Assembly (NCBI GenBank): GCA_002333095.1
Contig: DDBK01000120.1
Location: 5,378 to 12,796 of the forward strand
Source: Cellvibrionales bacterium UBA2034
GTDB lineage: Bacteria; Pseudomonadota; Gammaproteobacteria; Pseudomonadales; UBA7239
Length of the DNA stretch: 7,419 nt
Direction of reading: 5' to 3'
A program made the position numbers and the translations under genes. Positions 1 to 6,688 of the stretch are shown here, in pieces (positions within the stretch are counted from its first letter, which is position 1; the number at the start of each line of letters is the position of its first letter). Below the pieces are notes generated by a model, which saw nothing but the letters and a program-made list of their open reading frames with translations, ran no database searches and was not told the DNA's origin.

Positions 1-1208
1 TTGCCGATGCGTTCACGGTTGGCAAAATCTTCGACCATGCCTTCTTTCACTACATTGCCGAAGGCTTGCCAGAACTTTGCGTATTTCTCTGGATCTTCCG
101 TCAGCTTTTCTAGCATATCCAGCACACGTTTGGTGAGCGCTGTTTTCATGCTATCGACTGTTGCATCCTGTTGCAGGATTTCACGGGATACGTTCAGGGA
201 AAGATCATTGGAATCCACCACACCTTTCACAAAGCGCAAATACAGCGGCAAGAACTGTTCAGCATTGTCCATGATGAATGTACGCTGCACATACAGCTTC
301 AGGCCGCGGGCAGCATCACGATGATACAGATCAAACGGGGCATTCTCGGGAATATACAGCAGACTGGTGTATTCCAGCTTGCCCTCCACGCGGTTGTGGC
401 TCCAGCTCAATGGCTCGGCATAGTCATGTGACACATGCTGGTAGAACGACTGGTATTCCTCGTCGCTGATCTCACTTTTGCTACGCGTCCACAATGCCGT
501 GGCGCTGTTGACGTTTTCCCATTCACCGGGTGGCAACTCTGCACCATCTTCGGCAGGCGGTACATATTTCTGCATCTGTACCGGCACGGCTATATGATCT
601 GAATATTTACGGATGATGCCGCGCAAACGCCAGTCATCCGCAAACTCTTTTGCATCTTCTTTCAGATGCAATACCACACGCGTACCACGCCCTGCTTTTT
701 CCACATCGGCAATCGAGAAATCTGCTTCGCCGGTGGATGTCCAATGCACACCCTGTGTGGCAGGCAAACCAGCACGGCGGCTGAATACTTCCACTTTATC
801 AGCAACAATAAATGCCGAATAAAAACCCACGCCAAACTGGCCGATCAGCTGTGTGTCTTTTTGCTGGTCACCCGAGAGGTTTTTAATAAACTCGGCAGTG
901 CCAGAACGGGCAATGGTTCCCAAATGTGAGATTGCATCTTCACGGCTCATGCCGATGCCGTTATCTTCAATGGTGATGGTATGCGCTGTATTGTCCATAC
1001 TGATGCGCACGCGCAAATCGCCATCGTTTTCATACAAACTGTTGTCGGCCAACGCCGCAAAACGCAGCTTGTCACAAGCATCCGATGCATTGGACACAAG
1101 CTCCCGCAGGAATATCTCGCGGTTGCTGTACAGCGAGTGGATCATCAGTTGCAGCAGTTGCCTGGCTTCAGTCTGGAATGACAGGGTTTCTGATTGATGG
1201 GATGACAT
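1..1208 (-). CDS. htpG: HtpG, bacterial Hsp90 chaperone (3' end cut by window edge)
   Basis: Cytosolic ATP-dependent Hsp90 chaperone that remodels client proteins, typically with the DnaK system. I translated the minus strand by hand from ATG 1208-1206: 402 codons run without a stop to the window edge. The E. coli protein has about 624 residues, so roughly the last third (the end of the middle domain and the dimerisation domain) is missing because of the window, not a mutation. The N-terminal GHKL ATPase domain shows [11 protein letters not shown] (34-44, with the catalytic Glu36 and Asn40), EDNGIGM (81-87) and [11 protein letters not shown] (123-133). The middle domain carries NVSREILQQ (339-347) with the conserved Arg342 that contacts the ATP gamma-phosphate. 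A GAGG ribosome site (1221-1218) sits 9 bases before the ATG. A sigma-32 promoter lies upstream at 1258-1285. All family landmarks are intact, so the identification is very secure. Confidence 0.98.
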   Translation of the reverse strand, partial: MSSHQSETLSFQTEARQLLQLMIHSLYSNREIFLRELVSNASDACDKLRFAALADNSLYENDGDLRVRISMDNTAHTITIEDNGIGMSREDAISHLGTIARSGTAEFIKNLSGDQQKDTQLIGQFGVGFYSAFIVADKVEVFSRRAGLPATQGVHWTSTGEADFSIADVEKAGRGTRVVLHLKEDAKEFADDWRLRGIIRKYSDHIAVPVQMQKYVPPAEDGAELPPGEWENVNSATALWTRSKSEISDEEYQSFYQHVSHDYAEPLSWSHNRVEGKLEYTSLLYIPENAPFDLYHRDAARGLKLYVQRTFIMDNAEQFLPLYLRFVKGVVDSNDLSLNVSREILQQDATVDSMKTALTKRVLDMLEKLTEDPEKYAKFWQAFGNVVKEGMVEDFANRERIG

Positions 1209-1257
1209 AACGATAGACCTCGGTAAAACAGTTAGAATTGTCGGACAGACTGGCGCA

Positions 1258-1285
1258 AGATGGGGTCTACAGGGTGTTTTTCAAG
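1258..1285 (-). promoter_or_regulatory. Sigma-32 (RpoH) heat-shock promoter of htpG
   Basis: Read on the minus strand, the -35 element is CTTGAAA (1285-1279). A 13-base spacer (1278-1266) follows, then the -10 element CCCCATCT (1265-1258). Both boxes match the E. coli RpoH consensus (CTTGAAA, 11-16 bases, CCCCATNT) at every defined position. Transcription should start near 1252-1250, giving a leader of roughly 42-44 bases before the htpG ATG at 1208. I saw no stable hairpin hiding the ribosome site, so an RNA thermometer is not indicated. Heat-shock control of htpG is well established in proteobacteria. The site also lies in the presumed leader of the divergent gene that begins near 1313. Confidence 0.9.
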
Positions 1286-1298
1286 GCAATTGAACGAA

Positions 1299-1304
1299 TA
1301 AGGA
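1299..1304 (+). promoter_or_regulatory. Ribosome binding site supporting the TTG 1313 start
   Basis: TAAGGA is a six-base match to the Shine-Dalgarno core and ends 8 bases before an in-frame TTG (1313-1315). The other possible starts lack this: TTG 1238 has no purine-rich tract upstream, GTG 1274 has only TGGGG, and ATG 1331 sits 26 bases from this tract. The start at 1313 also leaves the htpG heat-shock promoter (1258-1285) outside the coding region. This is an inference from spacing only. Confidence 0.5.
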
Positions 1305-1312
1305 CAGACCAG

Positions 1313-2962
1313 TTGGCCTGGCGGGCCAGCATGGCCTTGCTGTTGCTGCTGGGGATCTACCAGTTCTGGCTGGGGGTTGAACGCTCCCCTTCATCCGATG
1401 ACGCGCTGTTTCTGTCTGTACCCAAGAACTGGATCAATGGCTACGGTTGGGCCACCAGTTACAGCGAAAAAATCCCCTTCAACCCCGATTTTACCGGCCC
1501 TACTGCCCTACTCATGCCCGCCGCATTACTGATCAAACTCTTCGGGAATCCATTGTGGATAGCCGGCGTGACGGGGGCAGTCATCAATCTTGCACTGCTC
1601 GCCCTGTGTATGCAGCAAGTGCGCGCCTACTGGAGAAATTCCGGGATTGCTGCGTTGTATCTTGTGTGCGGTTGTATTATTTCCAAACCCAATGATTTTG
1701 CATCACTGATCGGCTATTACAGCGGCTCATTGCTGTTCCTGCTAACGGCATTGGTTGCCTTCAATCCTTTCTATTCAATGCACAAAAGAGCAATAGCCGT
1801 TGGCCTGATCACCGCTATTGGCCTGCACATCAAATTATTATTGGCACCTGCTTTTGCGATACTGGGATTTCTATTTTTGCTGCAGCTAGTTGTAAAAAAT
1901 ACCATTTCATTCATGCAATCACCCAGATTGCTTATTCTCATGCTGCTGCCGGTACTGCTGCTGCAGGGAAGCTGGCAACTTTACCGGCAACAGTCATTGG
2001 CCACTTACAGCAATGAGTATGTTGCAGCACACCAACAGTACGCCGACAATTTTTTCCGCTTTCATGGATCAGGAATCGGACAATGGCAGGAATCGTCAGA
2101 TAAAGCACTGTATCTAGAAAGAAATACAGATAAAAATCTCTATTTCGTTGAAGAGTCACTGGCAGAATACGGCATAAAGAATCCTCTGCTCGGCGATGCC
2201 CCTGCAGATGAGCAGCATATTGTTGCCTGGCTGCTACTTATTTCCCTGATCAGCGCTATTGCGATCACGGTTATGAAAGTACGCAAAGTTAATACAGCTG
2301 AATCAAACTGGGTAATATTGACTTTTTCAATGGTCATTCTGGCCTATCTTGTATGGTTTGCTGTATTTTCAATGGCCATGTCACCAGGACATTTTTATTT
2401 CCCGAACCAGTGGCTACTCTGGATATCCCTGCTTGCCCTGTCACAGTCAAAATTTGCACAGGAAAAATACATGCGACTCGCGATTTCATCGGTACTGATA
2501 TCGCTGTCTATACTGGCATGGATGAAATTTGACCGTATGCCAATACAGAAGACACACGCAATAGAGCAAGCAACGAACTACATACAACAAGCAACATTTA
2601 CCGCACCACTCGCAGGATGCGGCTATAGCGGCTACCCTCGCCATATCGAGTATCTGTTACCCACATCGCAGAATTTTGCAGACTGTCTGGATTTGATTGA
2701 TGATCATGTCGAGTTTCACGAAAACCACTACCGCTGGAGATCACCACTCAACTTCAATCTGGTATTTTCGCTACAATCCCCGGGCATGAATGTAGCTTCA
2801 GCTATGGTTATTCAACAATGCAAGGACAAGACGTTATACAGAAACGATGATGTATTTATATTTTCTTGCGACTTCAGTGAGCTGCAGAAAATTGATCTGG
2901 ACGTCCTGATGCCAGAAATCCGGAAAACGCATGACTGGTACCGCACCCGCATCAAACCTTGA
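1313..2962 (+). CDS. Polytopic membrane protein, putative GT-C type glycosyltransferase
   Basis: I do not recognise a specific gene. With a TTG start at 1313 the protein has 549 residues. Residues below are numbered from the longest in-frame start (TTG 1238; subtract 25 for the 1313 start). There are about 11-12 hydrophobic segments: near 31-47, 86-102, 105-127, 135-150, 157-175, 184-196, 198-219, 230-243, 330-346, 357-380, 390-402 and 413-429. The short loop after the first contains SSDDALF (52-58). It resembles the acidic Asp-Asp/Asp-Glu motif of the first periplasmic loop in GT-C enzymes (PMT/ArnT/GT39 style), which use lipid-linked sugars. A polar loop (about 245-328) and a soluble C-terminal part (430-574) are probably periplasmic. 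The tail holds four cysteines (461, 483, 528, 544), enough for two disulfides. TAAGGA at 1299-1304 lies 8 bases before TTG 1313 and decides my start choice. ATG 1331, GTG 1274 and TTG 1238 are alternatives with poorer ribosome sites. It is transcribed alone, divergent from htpG and convergent with murB. That it is a real membrane protein is nearly certain; the enzyme class is inferred from topology and one motif. Confidence 0.85.
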   Translation: MAWRASMALLLLLGIYQFWLGVERSPSSDDALFLSVPKNWINGYGWATSYSEKIPFNPDFTGPTALLMPAALLIKLFGNPLWIAGVTGAVINLALLALCMQQVRAYWRNSGIAALYLVCGCIISKPNDFASLIGYYSGSLLFLLTALVAFNPFYSMHKRAIAVGLITAIGLHIKLLLAPAFAILGFLFLLQLVVKNTISFMQSPRLLILMLLPVLLLQGSWQLYRQQSLATYSNEYVAAHQQYADNFFRFHGSGIGQWQESSDKALYLERNTDKNLYFVEESLAEYGIKNPLLGDAPADEQHIVAWLLLISLISAIAITVMKVRKVNTAESNWVILTFSMVILAYLVWFAVFSMAMSPGHFYFPNQWLLWISLLALSQSKFAQEKYMRLAISSVLISLSILAWMKFDRMPIQKTHAIEQATNYIQQATFTAPLAGCGYSGYPRHIEYLLPTSQNFADCLDLIDDHVEFHENHYRWRSPLNFNLVFSLQSPGMNVASAMVIQQCKDKTLYRNDDVFIFSCDFSELQKIDLDVLMPEIRKTHDWYRTRIKP

Positions 2963-2984
2963 TCAATTTAAAAACAAGCCAGGA

Positions 2985-4013
2985 TCACCATATCCATGGC
3001 TCATTTTCGAGATCGATACCAAATTGGGTGCGTACATCACTGCTAATAGCCTCTGCCAATGCCAGCATATCTAGTCCACTGGCACCATGGCGATTCACCA
3101 GCACCAGGGCCTGCCTGTCGTGCACGCAGGCAGCACCCATGCAACGCCCTTTCCATCCCAGCTGGTCTATTAGCCAGGCAGCTGCAATCTTTATCTGCCC
3201 ATTTTCTCCGGGATAAAAGGCAATTGACGGATACTGCTGTTGCAAGCGGGAAAAATGTTCAGGGCTTATCTGCGGATTCTTGAAAAAACTGCCCGCATTG
3301 GGCAACACATTCGGATCCGGCAAACGGGTACGACGTACTTCGCAAACGGCTTCTTTTATCAATTGGGGCGTGATGGCCCGCTCTTTTAGCTCAGCAGCAT
3401 GATGCACTGCCAGATAATCATGCAACGCTGCGTAATCAGCACGAACAACAGGCTGGGTATACAGCTGGAATACAACTGAAGTGATAATCGTCTTATGTGC
3501 CAATGCCTGTTTGAAAATACTGTTTCGATAGGCGAATTCACAAGCTGCATTGTCCAGCTCAAATATCTCGCCATTCTCGATAAATACACCACGCACGCTG
3601 CTGATGAATTTTGAAATTTCCACACCGTAGGCACCGATATTCTGCACCGGTGCCGCGCCGACTGTTCCCGGAATCAAGGCAAGGTTTTCCATGCCATACC
3701 AGCCGGCTTCCAGGGACTTTTCAACCCAGCTGTGCCAACGCAAGCCTGCACCAACACGCACAGTAACGGTTCCATCATCCAGAGATTCTTGCTGGATGCG
3801 GGCATCCAGCAGACGCAACACAAGCCCGGGATAATCTTTCGTCAGCACAATATTGCTGCCTTCCCCTAACGGCAATACTGGCAAGTTCTTTTCGCGCGCC
3901 ATGCCCAAAGCAGCAATGAGTTCATCATGGCTATCCGGTTCGCAAAAGTACGCAGCACGTGCATGCAATGCCAGCGTGTTATATGGCTGCAGATCTACCT
4001 GTTCACGTAGCAT
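2985..4013 (-). CDS. murB: MurB, UDP-N-acetylenolpyruvoylglucosamine reductase
   Basis: Cytosolic FAD enzyme that uses NADPH to reduce UDP-GlcNAc-enolpyruvate to UDP-MurNAc, the second committed step of peptidoglycan precursor synthesis. From ATG 4013-4011 the product has 342 residues, the same length as E. coli MurB. The FAD-binding half shows LPLGEGSN (47-54) and IPGTVGAAPVQNIGAYGVE (114-132). Catalytic residues of the family are present: Arg163 in FAYRNSIFK, Ser242 in NAGSFFKNP (the proton donor serine) and Glu338 in the terminal LENEPWIW. It looks like a type I (E. coli-like) enzyme. It ends only four residues after the catalytic glutamate, so it lacks the short tail seen in E. coli. The frame is open to 4070, but homology begins at the chosen ATG, which has an AGG-containing tract upstream. 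It overlaps the phosphatase gene by 11 bases and is the last gene of the cluster. Confidence 0.97.
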   Translation of the reverse strand: MLREQVDLQPYNTLALHARAAYFCEPDSHDELIAALGMAREKNLPVLPLGEGSNIVLTKDYPGLVLRLLDARIQQESLDDGTVTVRVGAGLRWHSWVEKSLEAGWYGMENLALIPGTVGAAPVQNIGAYGVEISKFISSVRGVFIENGEIFELDNAACEFAYRNSIFKQALAHKTIITSVVFQLYTQPVVRADYAALHDYLAVHHAAELKERAITPQLIKEAVCEVRRTRLPDPNVLPNAGSFFKNPQISPEHFSRLQQQYPSIAFYPGENGQIKIAAAWLIDQLGWKGRCMGAACVHDRQALVLVNRHGASGLDMLALAEAISSDVRTQFGIDLENEPWIW

Positions 4014-4500
4014 GCGTTGCAACCTGTAACTTTTCGCGGCAAATGTGTTCCAGCAAACCTTGTGCAGCATCTTCCACCAGATTCAGCACCAGCTCAAAAC
4101 CCTCCGGCCCGTCACTGTAAGGATCAGGCACCTGGCTGTATTGCCGCTGTTTGCTGAAATCCATAAACAAACCCAGATGGCCTGAAAAATCTTTTGGCTG
4201 CAATGCCTTGAGATTACCCAGATTCATTCTGTCCATCGGCAAAATGAAATCGAAGCGATAAAAGTCTTCCGGTTTGACTTGCCTGGATATTTGTTGGCTC
4301 AGATCGTAACCCCGCACTGCTGCTGCACGCACTGTACGCGGATCTGGTGGATTCCCCACATGAAACGCTGCCGTGGCAGCAGAATCGATCAGTATGCGAT
4401 CTGATAGCCCGGCTTCCAGCACCCTCTTCTCAAATACACCATGCGCAGTAGGCGAACGGCAAATATTGCCGAGGCAAACAAACAGGACACTGGTTGTCAT
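4003..4500 (-). CDS. Low-molecular-weight protein tyrosine phosphatase
   Basis: A 165-residue cytosolic phosphatase that hydrolyses phosphotyrosine through a cysteinyl-phosphate intermediate. The N-terminal P-loop is VCLGNICRS (8-16): nucleophile Cys9, phosphate-binding Arg15 and Ser16 in the CX5RS pattern. The general acid is Asp126 in VPDPYSD (124-130). GNPPDPRT (49-56) and PMDRMNL (88-94) are further family landmarks. In bacteria these enzymes often oppose BY-kinases such as Wzc in capsule or exopolysaccharide control, but no kinase or polysaccharide export gene is in view, so the substrate is unknown. ATG 4500-4498 starts one base after the kdsB stop, and a GGAA tract about 8 bases upstream serves as ribosome site. 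The 3' end overlaps murB by 11 bases. A phosphatase gene in this same slot is known in pseudomonads. The family is certain; I give no symbol because the target is not known. Confidence 0.95.
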   Translation of the reverse strand: MTTSVLFVCLGNICRSPTAHGVFEKRVLEAGLSDRILIDSAATAAFHVGNPPDPRTVRAAAVRGYDLSQQISRQVKPEDFYRFDFILPMDRMNLGNLKALQPKDFSGHLGLFMDFSKQRQYSQVPDPYSDGPEGFELVLNLVEDAAQGLLEHICREKLQVATHAT

Positions 4501-4501
4501 A

Positions 4502-5251
4502 TCAGGCGTTCCGGTGTGATGAAAGATACTGGCGCACCGCTTCCAGATCCTGTTGTGTATCCACGCCAGCCGGAATAGACATACATGCTTCTTCCACTTG
4601 TATCACAGCACCTTTATATAGCGCTCGCAATTGTTCAAGTTTTTCTGTTTGCTCCAATGCACATGCAGGCCAGCTAACATAGCGGTGCAAAAAACCTGCG
4701 CGGTATGCATAAATACCAATATGCCGATAGCCCCAATATGTTTCGACAACACCATCACGCGGCCAGGCAATAGGCGCACGGCTGAAATACAATGCTTCGC
4801 CTGCTTCATTGCACACCACTTTTACTGCATTCGGATCACGGAATTGTTGCTCATCACTGATTGGTTCACACAAGGTAGCCACATCAGCACGTGGATGTGA
4901 CAATAAAACACCAGCTACCTGATTGACAACCCCGGCAGGAATTAATGGCTCGTCACCCTGCACATTTACCACTGCTATATCTTCCGACCACCCCTGCTGC
5001 TCCGCCACTTCCTGCAAGCGATCTGTGCCCGAAAGATGGTCCGCGCGCGTCATCGCCACGTCAGCCCCGAATGAACGCGCTGCGTCTGCAATGCGCTCGT
5101 CATCCGTCGCAATCAGGACGTGTCTGGCATCACTCTCCATCGCTCGCTGCCAGACATGCTGGATCATCGGCTTACCAGCAATATCAAGCAGCGGTTTGCC
5201 AGGCAAACGTGTCGAGGCAAAACGCGCCGGAATTACAACCACAAAACTCAT
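4502..5251 (-). CDS. kdsB: KdsB, CMP-KDO synthetase
   Basis: Cytosolic 3-deoxy-manno-octulosonate cytidylyltransferase. It joins KDO to CMP from CTP, giving the activated sugar that WaaA transfers to lipid IVA. The product has 249 residues against about 248 in E. coli. The N-terminal nucleotide-binding segment reads IPARFASTRLPGKPL (7-21) with Arg10, Arg15 and Lys19. Then come SGTDR (74-78), VQGDEPLI (97-104) with the metal-binding Asp100, HIGIYAYR (177-184), EKLEQLRAL (203-211) and GVDTQQDLE (229-237), whose aspartates are also conserved near the metal site. The ATG at 5251-5249 overlaps the lpxK stop in an ATGA junction, which favours coupled translation. No small Trm112-type gene separates it from lpxK, unlike several related clusters. 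Confidence 0.97.
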   Translation of the reverse strand: MSFVVVIPARFASTRLPGKPLLDIAGKPMIQHVWQRAMESDARHVLIATDDERIADAARSFGADVAMTRADHLSGTDRLQEVAEQQGWSEDIAVVNVQGDEPLIPAGVVNQVAGVLLSHPRADVATLCEPISDEQQFRDPNAVKVVCNEAGEALYFSRAPIAWPRDGVVETYWGYRHIGIYAYRAGFLHRYVSWPACALEQTEKLEQLRALYKGAVIQVEEACMSIPAGVDTQQDLEAVRQYLSSHRNA

Positions 5252-6279
5252 GTGAGCCTACCTATACCAGCATGGTGAAAATTTCTTTCAATTCTTGCAA
5301 CCAATTGCGATATCCATTGTGCAGGTAACGGCATTTTTACATGCAGCGCATAGCAATGGTCTAGCGCAAACCTGGCACACTTAACCGCATCTTTTTCTGT
5401 CATTACAATTGGGAGATTATCTCCAAACCGAATATCAACAGCAGAAAACACATGATGATCTGGAAACGCATGTTCAATAATATCCAGACCAAGATTTCGC
5501 AATGTTTGGAAAAAACGGTGGGGATTGCCTATGCCTGCTACCGCATGAACTCGCGGTGATTCAGGCAATTTCTCCAGAGCTAACACATCCCCGTTACCAA
5601 TGTTTACCCAATATTCTGGAATTAATTCCGTAACGAGTTGCGCATTATTAAAGGTCTGTGAAGTTGCACCATTCACAACCACAAAATCAACTTCGTGCAA
5701 ACGCGATGCTGGTTCACGCAATGGGCCGGCAGGTAAACAAAAACCATTACCAATACCACGAGCGCCATCCAGTACCGCAATTTCTACTGTTCGCGGCAAA
5801 GCGTAATGTTGCAAACCATCATCCGACAAAATAATATCCAGCGTTGCATGCTCAATTAGAAAACGCGCAGCAGCAAGACGATCATGTGCAACTACTACCG
5901 GGCAGCGCGTTAATTGCGCAATAAGGAAGGGCTCATCGCCCACTTGTGAAACATCATCAGATTGCCCCACTAATCGCGGATGCCCATCATAAGAACCGCC
6001 ATAACCGCGACTGATAATACCTACGCGTTTCCCGCGCTGCGATAATGCTTCTGCCAGCTCACACAACAGCGGCGTTTTGCCAGTGCCGCCAATGCTGATA
6101 TTACCCACCACCACAACTGCAACAGGCAATACGGCTTGCACACGTTGTAAATGCTGGCGTCTTTGCGCCGCCAGCAAGGAAAATAATTGCGATAACGGCC
6201 ACAAAATAATTAAAGATGGCAATAACCATAAAGTACGCTGATACCAACCACGCTCTATTAAATTATTCAGCGTCTTCAT
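5248..6279 (-). CDS. lpxK: LpxK, tetraacyldisaccharide 4'-kinase
   Basis: Inner-membrane-associated kinase that phosphorylates the 4' position of the tetraacyldisaccharide 1-phosphate to make lipid IVA, the sixth step of lipid A synthesis. The product has 343 residues (E. coli 328). An N-terminal hydrophobic anchor spans about 14-37. The P-loop is GNISIGGTGKTP (59-70) with Lys68. Family motifs follow: SRGYGG (90-95), GDEPFLIA (114-121), LSDDGLQH (151-158), FPDHHVF (272-278) and MTEKDAVKC (293-301). The ATG at 6279-6277 lies inside the end of exbD, a 17-base overlap. I see no good Shine-Dalgarno sequence, so translation probably depends on ribosomes finishing exbD. The first 90 bases or so are about 33% GC by hand count, clearly lower than exbB. 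It overlaps kdsB by 4 bases. Confidence 0.96.
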   Translation of the reverse strand: MKTLNNLIERGWYQRTLWLLPSLIILWPLSQLFSLLAAQRRQHLQRVQAVLPVAVVVVGNISIGGTGKTPLLCELAEALSQRGKRVGIISRGYGGSYDGHPRLVGQSDDVSQVGDEPFLIAQLTRCPVVVAHDRLAAARFLIEHATLDIILSDDGLQHYALPRTVEIAVLDGARGIGNGFCLPAGPLREPASRLHEVDFVVVNGATSQTFNNAQLVTELIPEYWVNIGNGDVLALEKLPESPRVHAVAGIGNPHRFFQTLRNLGLDIIEHAFPDHHVFSAVDIRFGDNLPIVMTEKDAVKCARFALDHCYALHVKMPLPAQWISQLVARIERNFHHAGIGRLT

Positions 6280-6688
6280 CGCGCTGGGTCGTGATGCTCA
6301 ATTTAGAAAAACCCAATTGACCTGCAACATCCATCGCTGTGACAACGGATTGGTGTGTTGCCTTGGCATCTGCAGAAAGAATCATCGGAATATCGGTTCG
6401 CTCGCCTGCCACTTCATGCAGACCTTGGCGTAGTGTTTCAGGCTTGTTATCGACCATCGAACGGCCATTGATCGAATAGCTGCCGTCTTCGTGTACGGTT
6501 ACTTCAACAGTGTCGGGTTGCCGTTGCTGGCCCTCTGTCACTTCCGCTGACGGTAAATCCAGTTTCAATTCTGCATTGTGGGTAAAACGGCTGGATATCA
6601 TAAAGAAAATCAGCAACACCAGCAGGATATCGATAAAGGGGACGACGTTAATGTAGTCGTCCTGCCTTGAGCGTTTACGCAGTTTCAC
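6263..6688 (-). CDS. exbD: ExbD/TolR family proton-channel protein
   Basis: A 141-residue inner-membrane protein. It has a short basic cytoplasmic start (MKLRKRSRQ), one membrane segment (about 13-32) and a periplasmic domain. Asp20 in VVPFIDILLVLL is the conserved protonatable aspartate of the ExbD/TolR membrane helix. With ExbB it converts the proton gradient into mechanical work, usually through TonB. It starts at GTG 6688-6686, which overlaps the exbB stop as GTGA. An AAGGG tract about 9-10 bases upstream supports this start. No TonB gene is nearby, so ExbD is favoured over TolR mainly by family resemblance and the lpxK-kdsB context, where exbB/exbD are commonly found. Confidence 0.94.
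   Translation of the reverse strand: MKLRKRSRQDDYINVVPFIDILLVLLIFFMISSRFTHNAELKLDLPSAEVTEGQQRQPDTVEVTVHEDGSYSINGRSMVDNKPETLRQGLHEVAGERTDIPMILSADAKATHQSVVTAMDVAGQLGFSKLSITTQRDEDAE

Noticed and set aside
1..1197. Several plus-strand open frames of 63-114 codons at the left end
   Set aside because: They lie opposite htpG, whose minus-strand translation is continuous and clearly conserved.
1202..1238. ATGACA and TAGAAT as sigma-70 boxes for the membrane-protein gene
   Set aside because: The spacing is 25 bases, far from the usual 16-18.
1209..1250. RNA thermometer in the htpG leader
   Set aside because: No stem pairing with the GAGG ribosome site was found by eye, and the sigma-32 promoter already explains heat control.
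2955..2984. Possible hairpin CTTG/CAAG between the convergent genes
   Set aside because: A four-base stem with a long loop and no following T-run is too weak for an intrinsic terminator.
4014..4070. N-terminal extension of MurB by 19 residues
   Set aside because: It would lie wholly inside the phosphatase gene, and the extra residues do not resemble MurB; the ATG at 4013 gives the normal 342 residues.
4923..5328. Plus-strand open frames of 110 and 127 codons opposite kdsB and the lpxK end
   Set aside because: They mirror a conserved gene on the other strand, have no recognisable motifs, and their composition is explained by the opposite codons.
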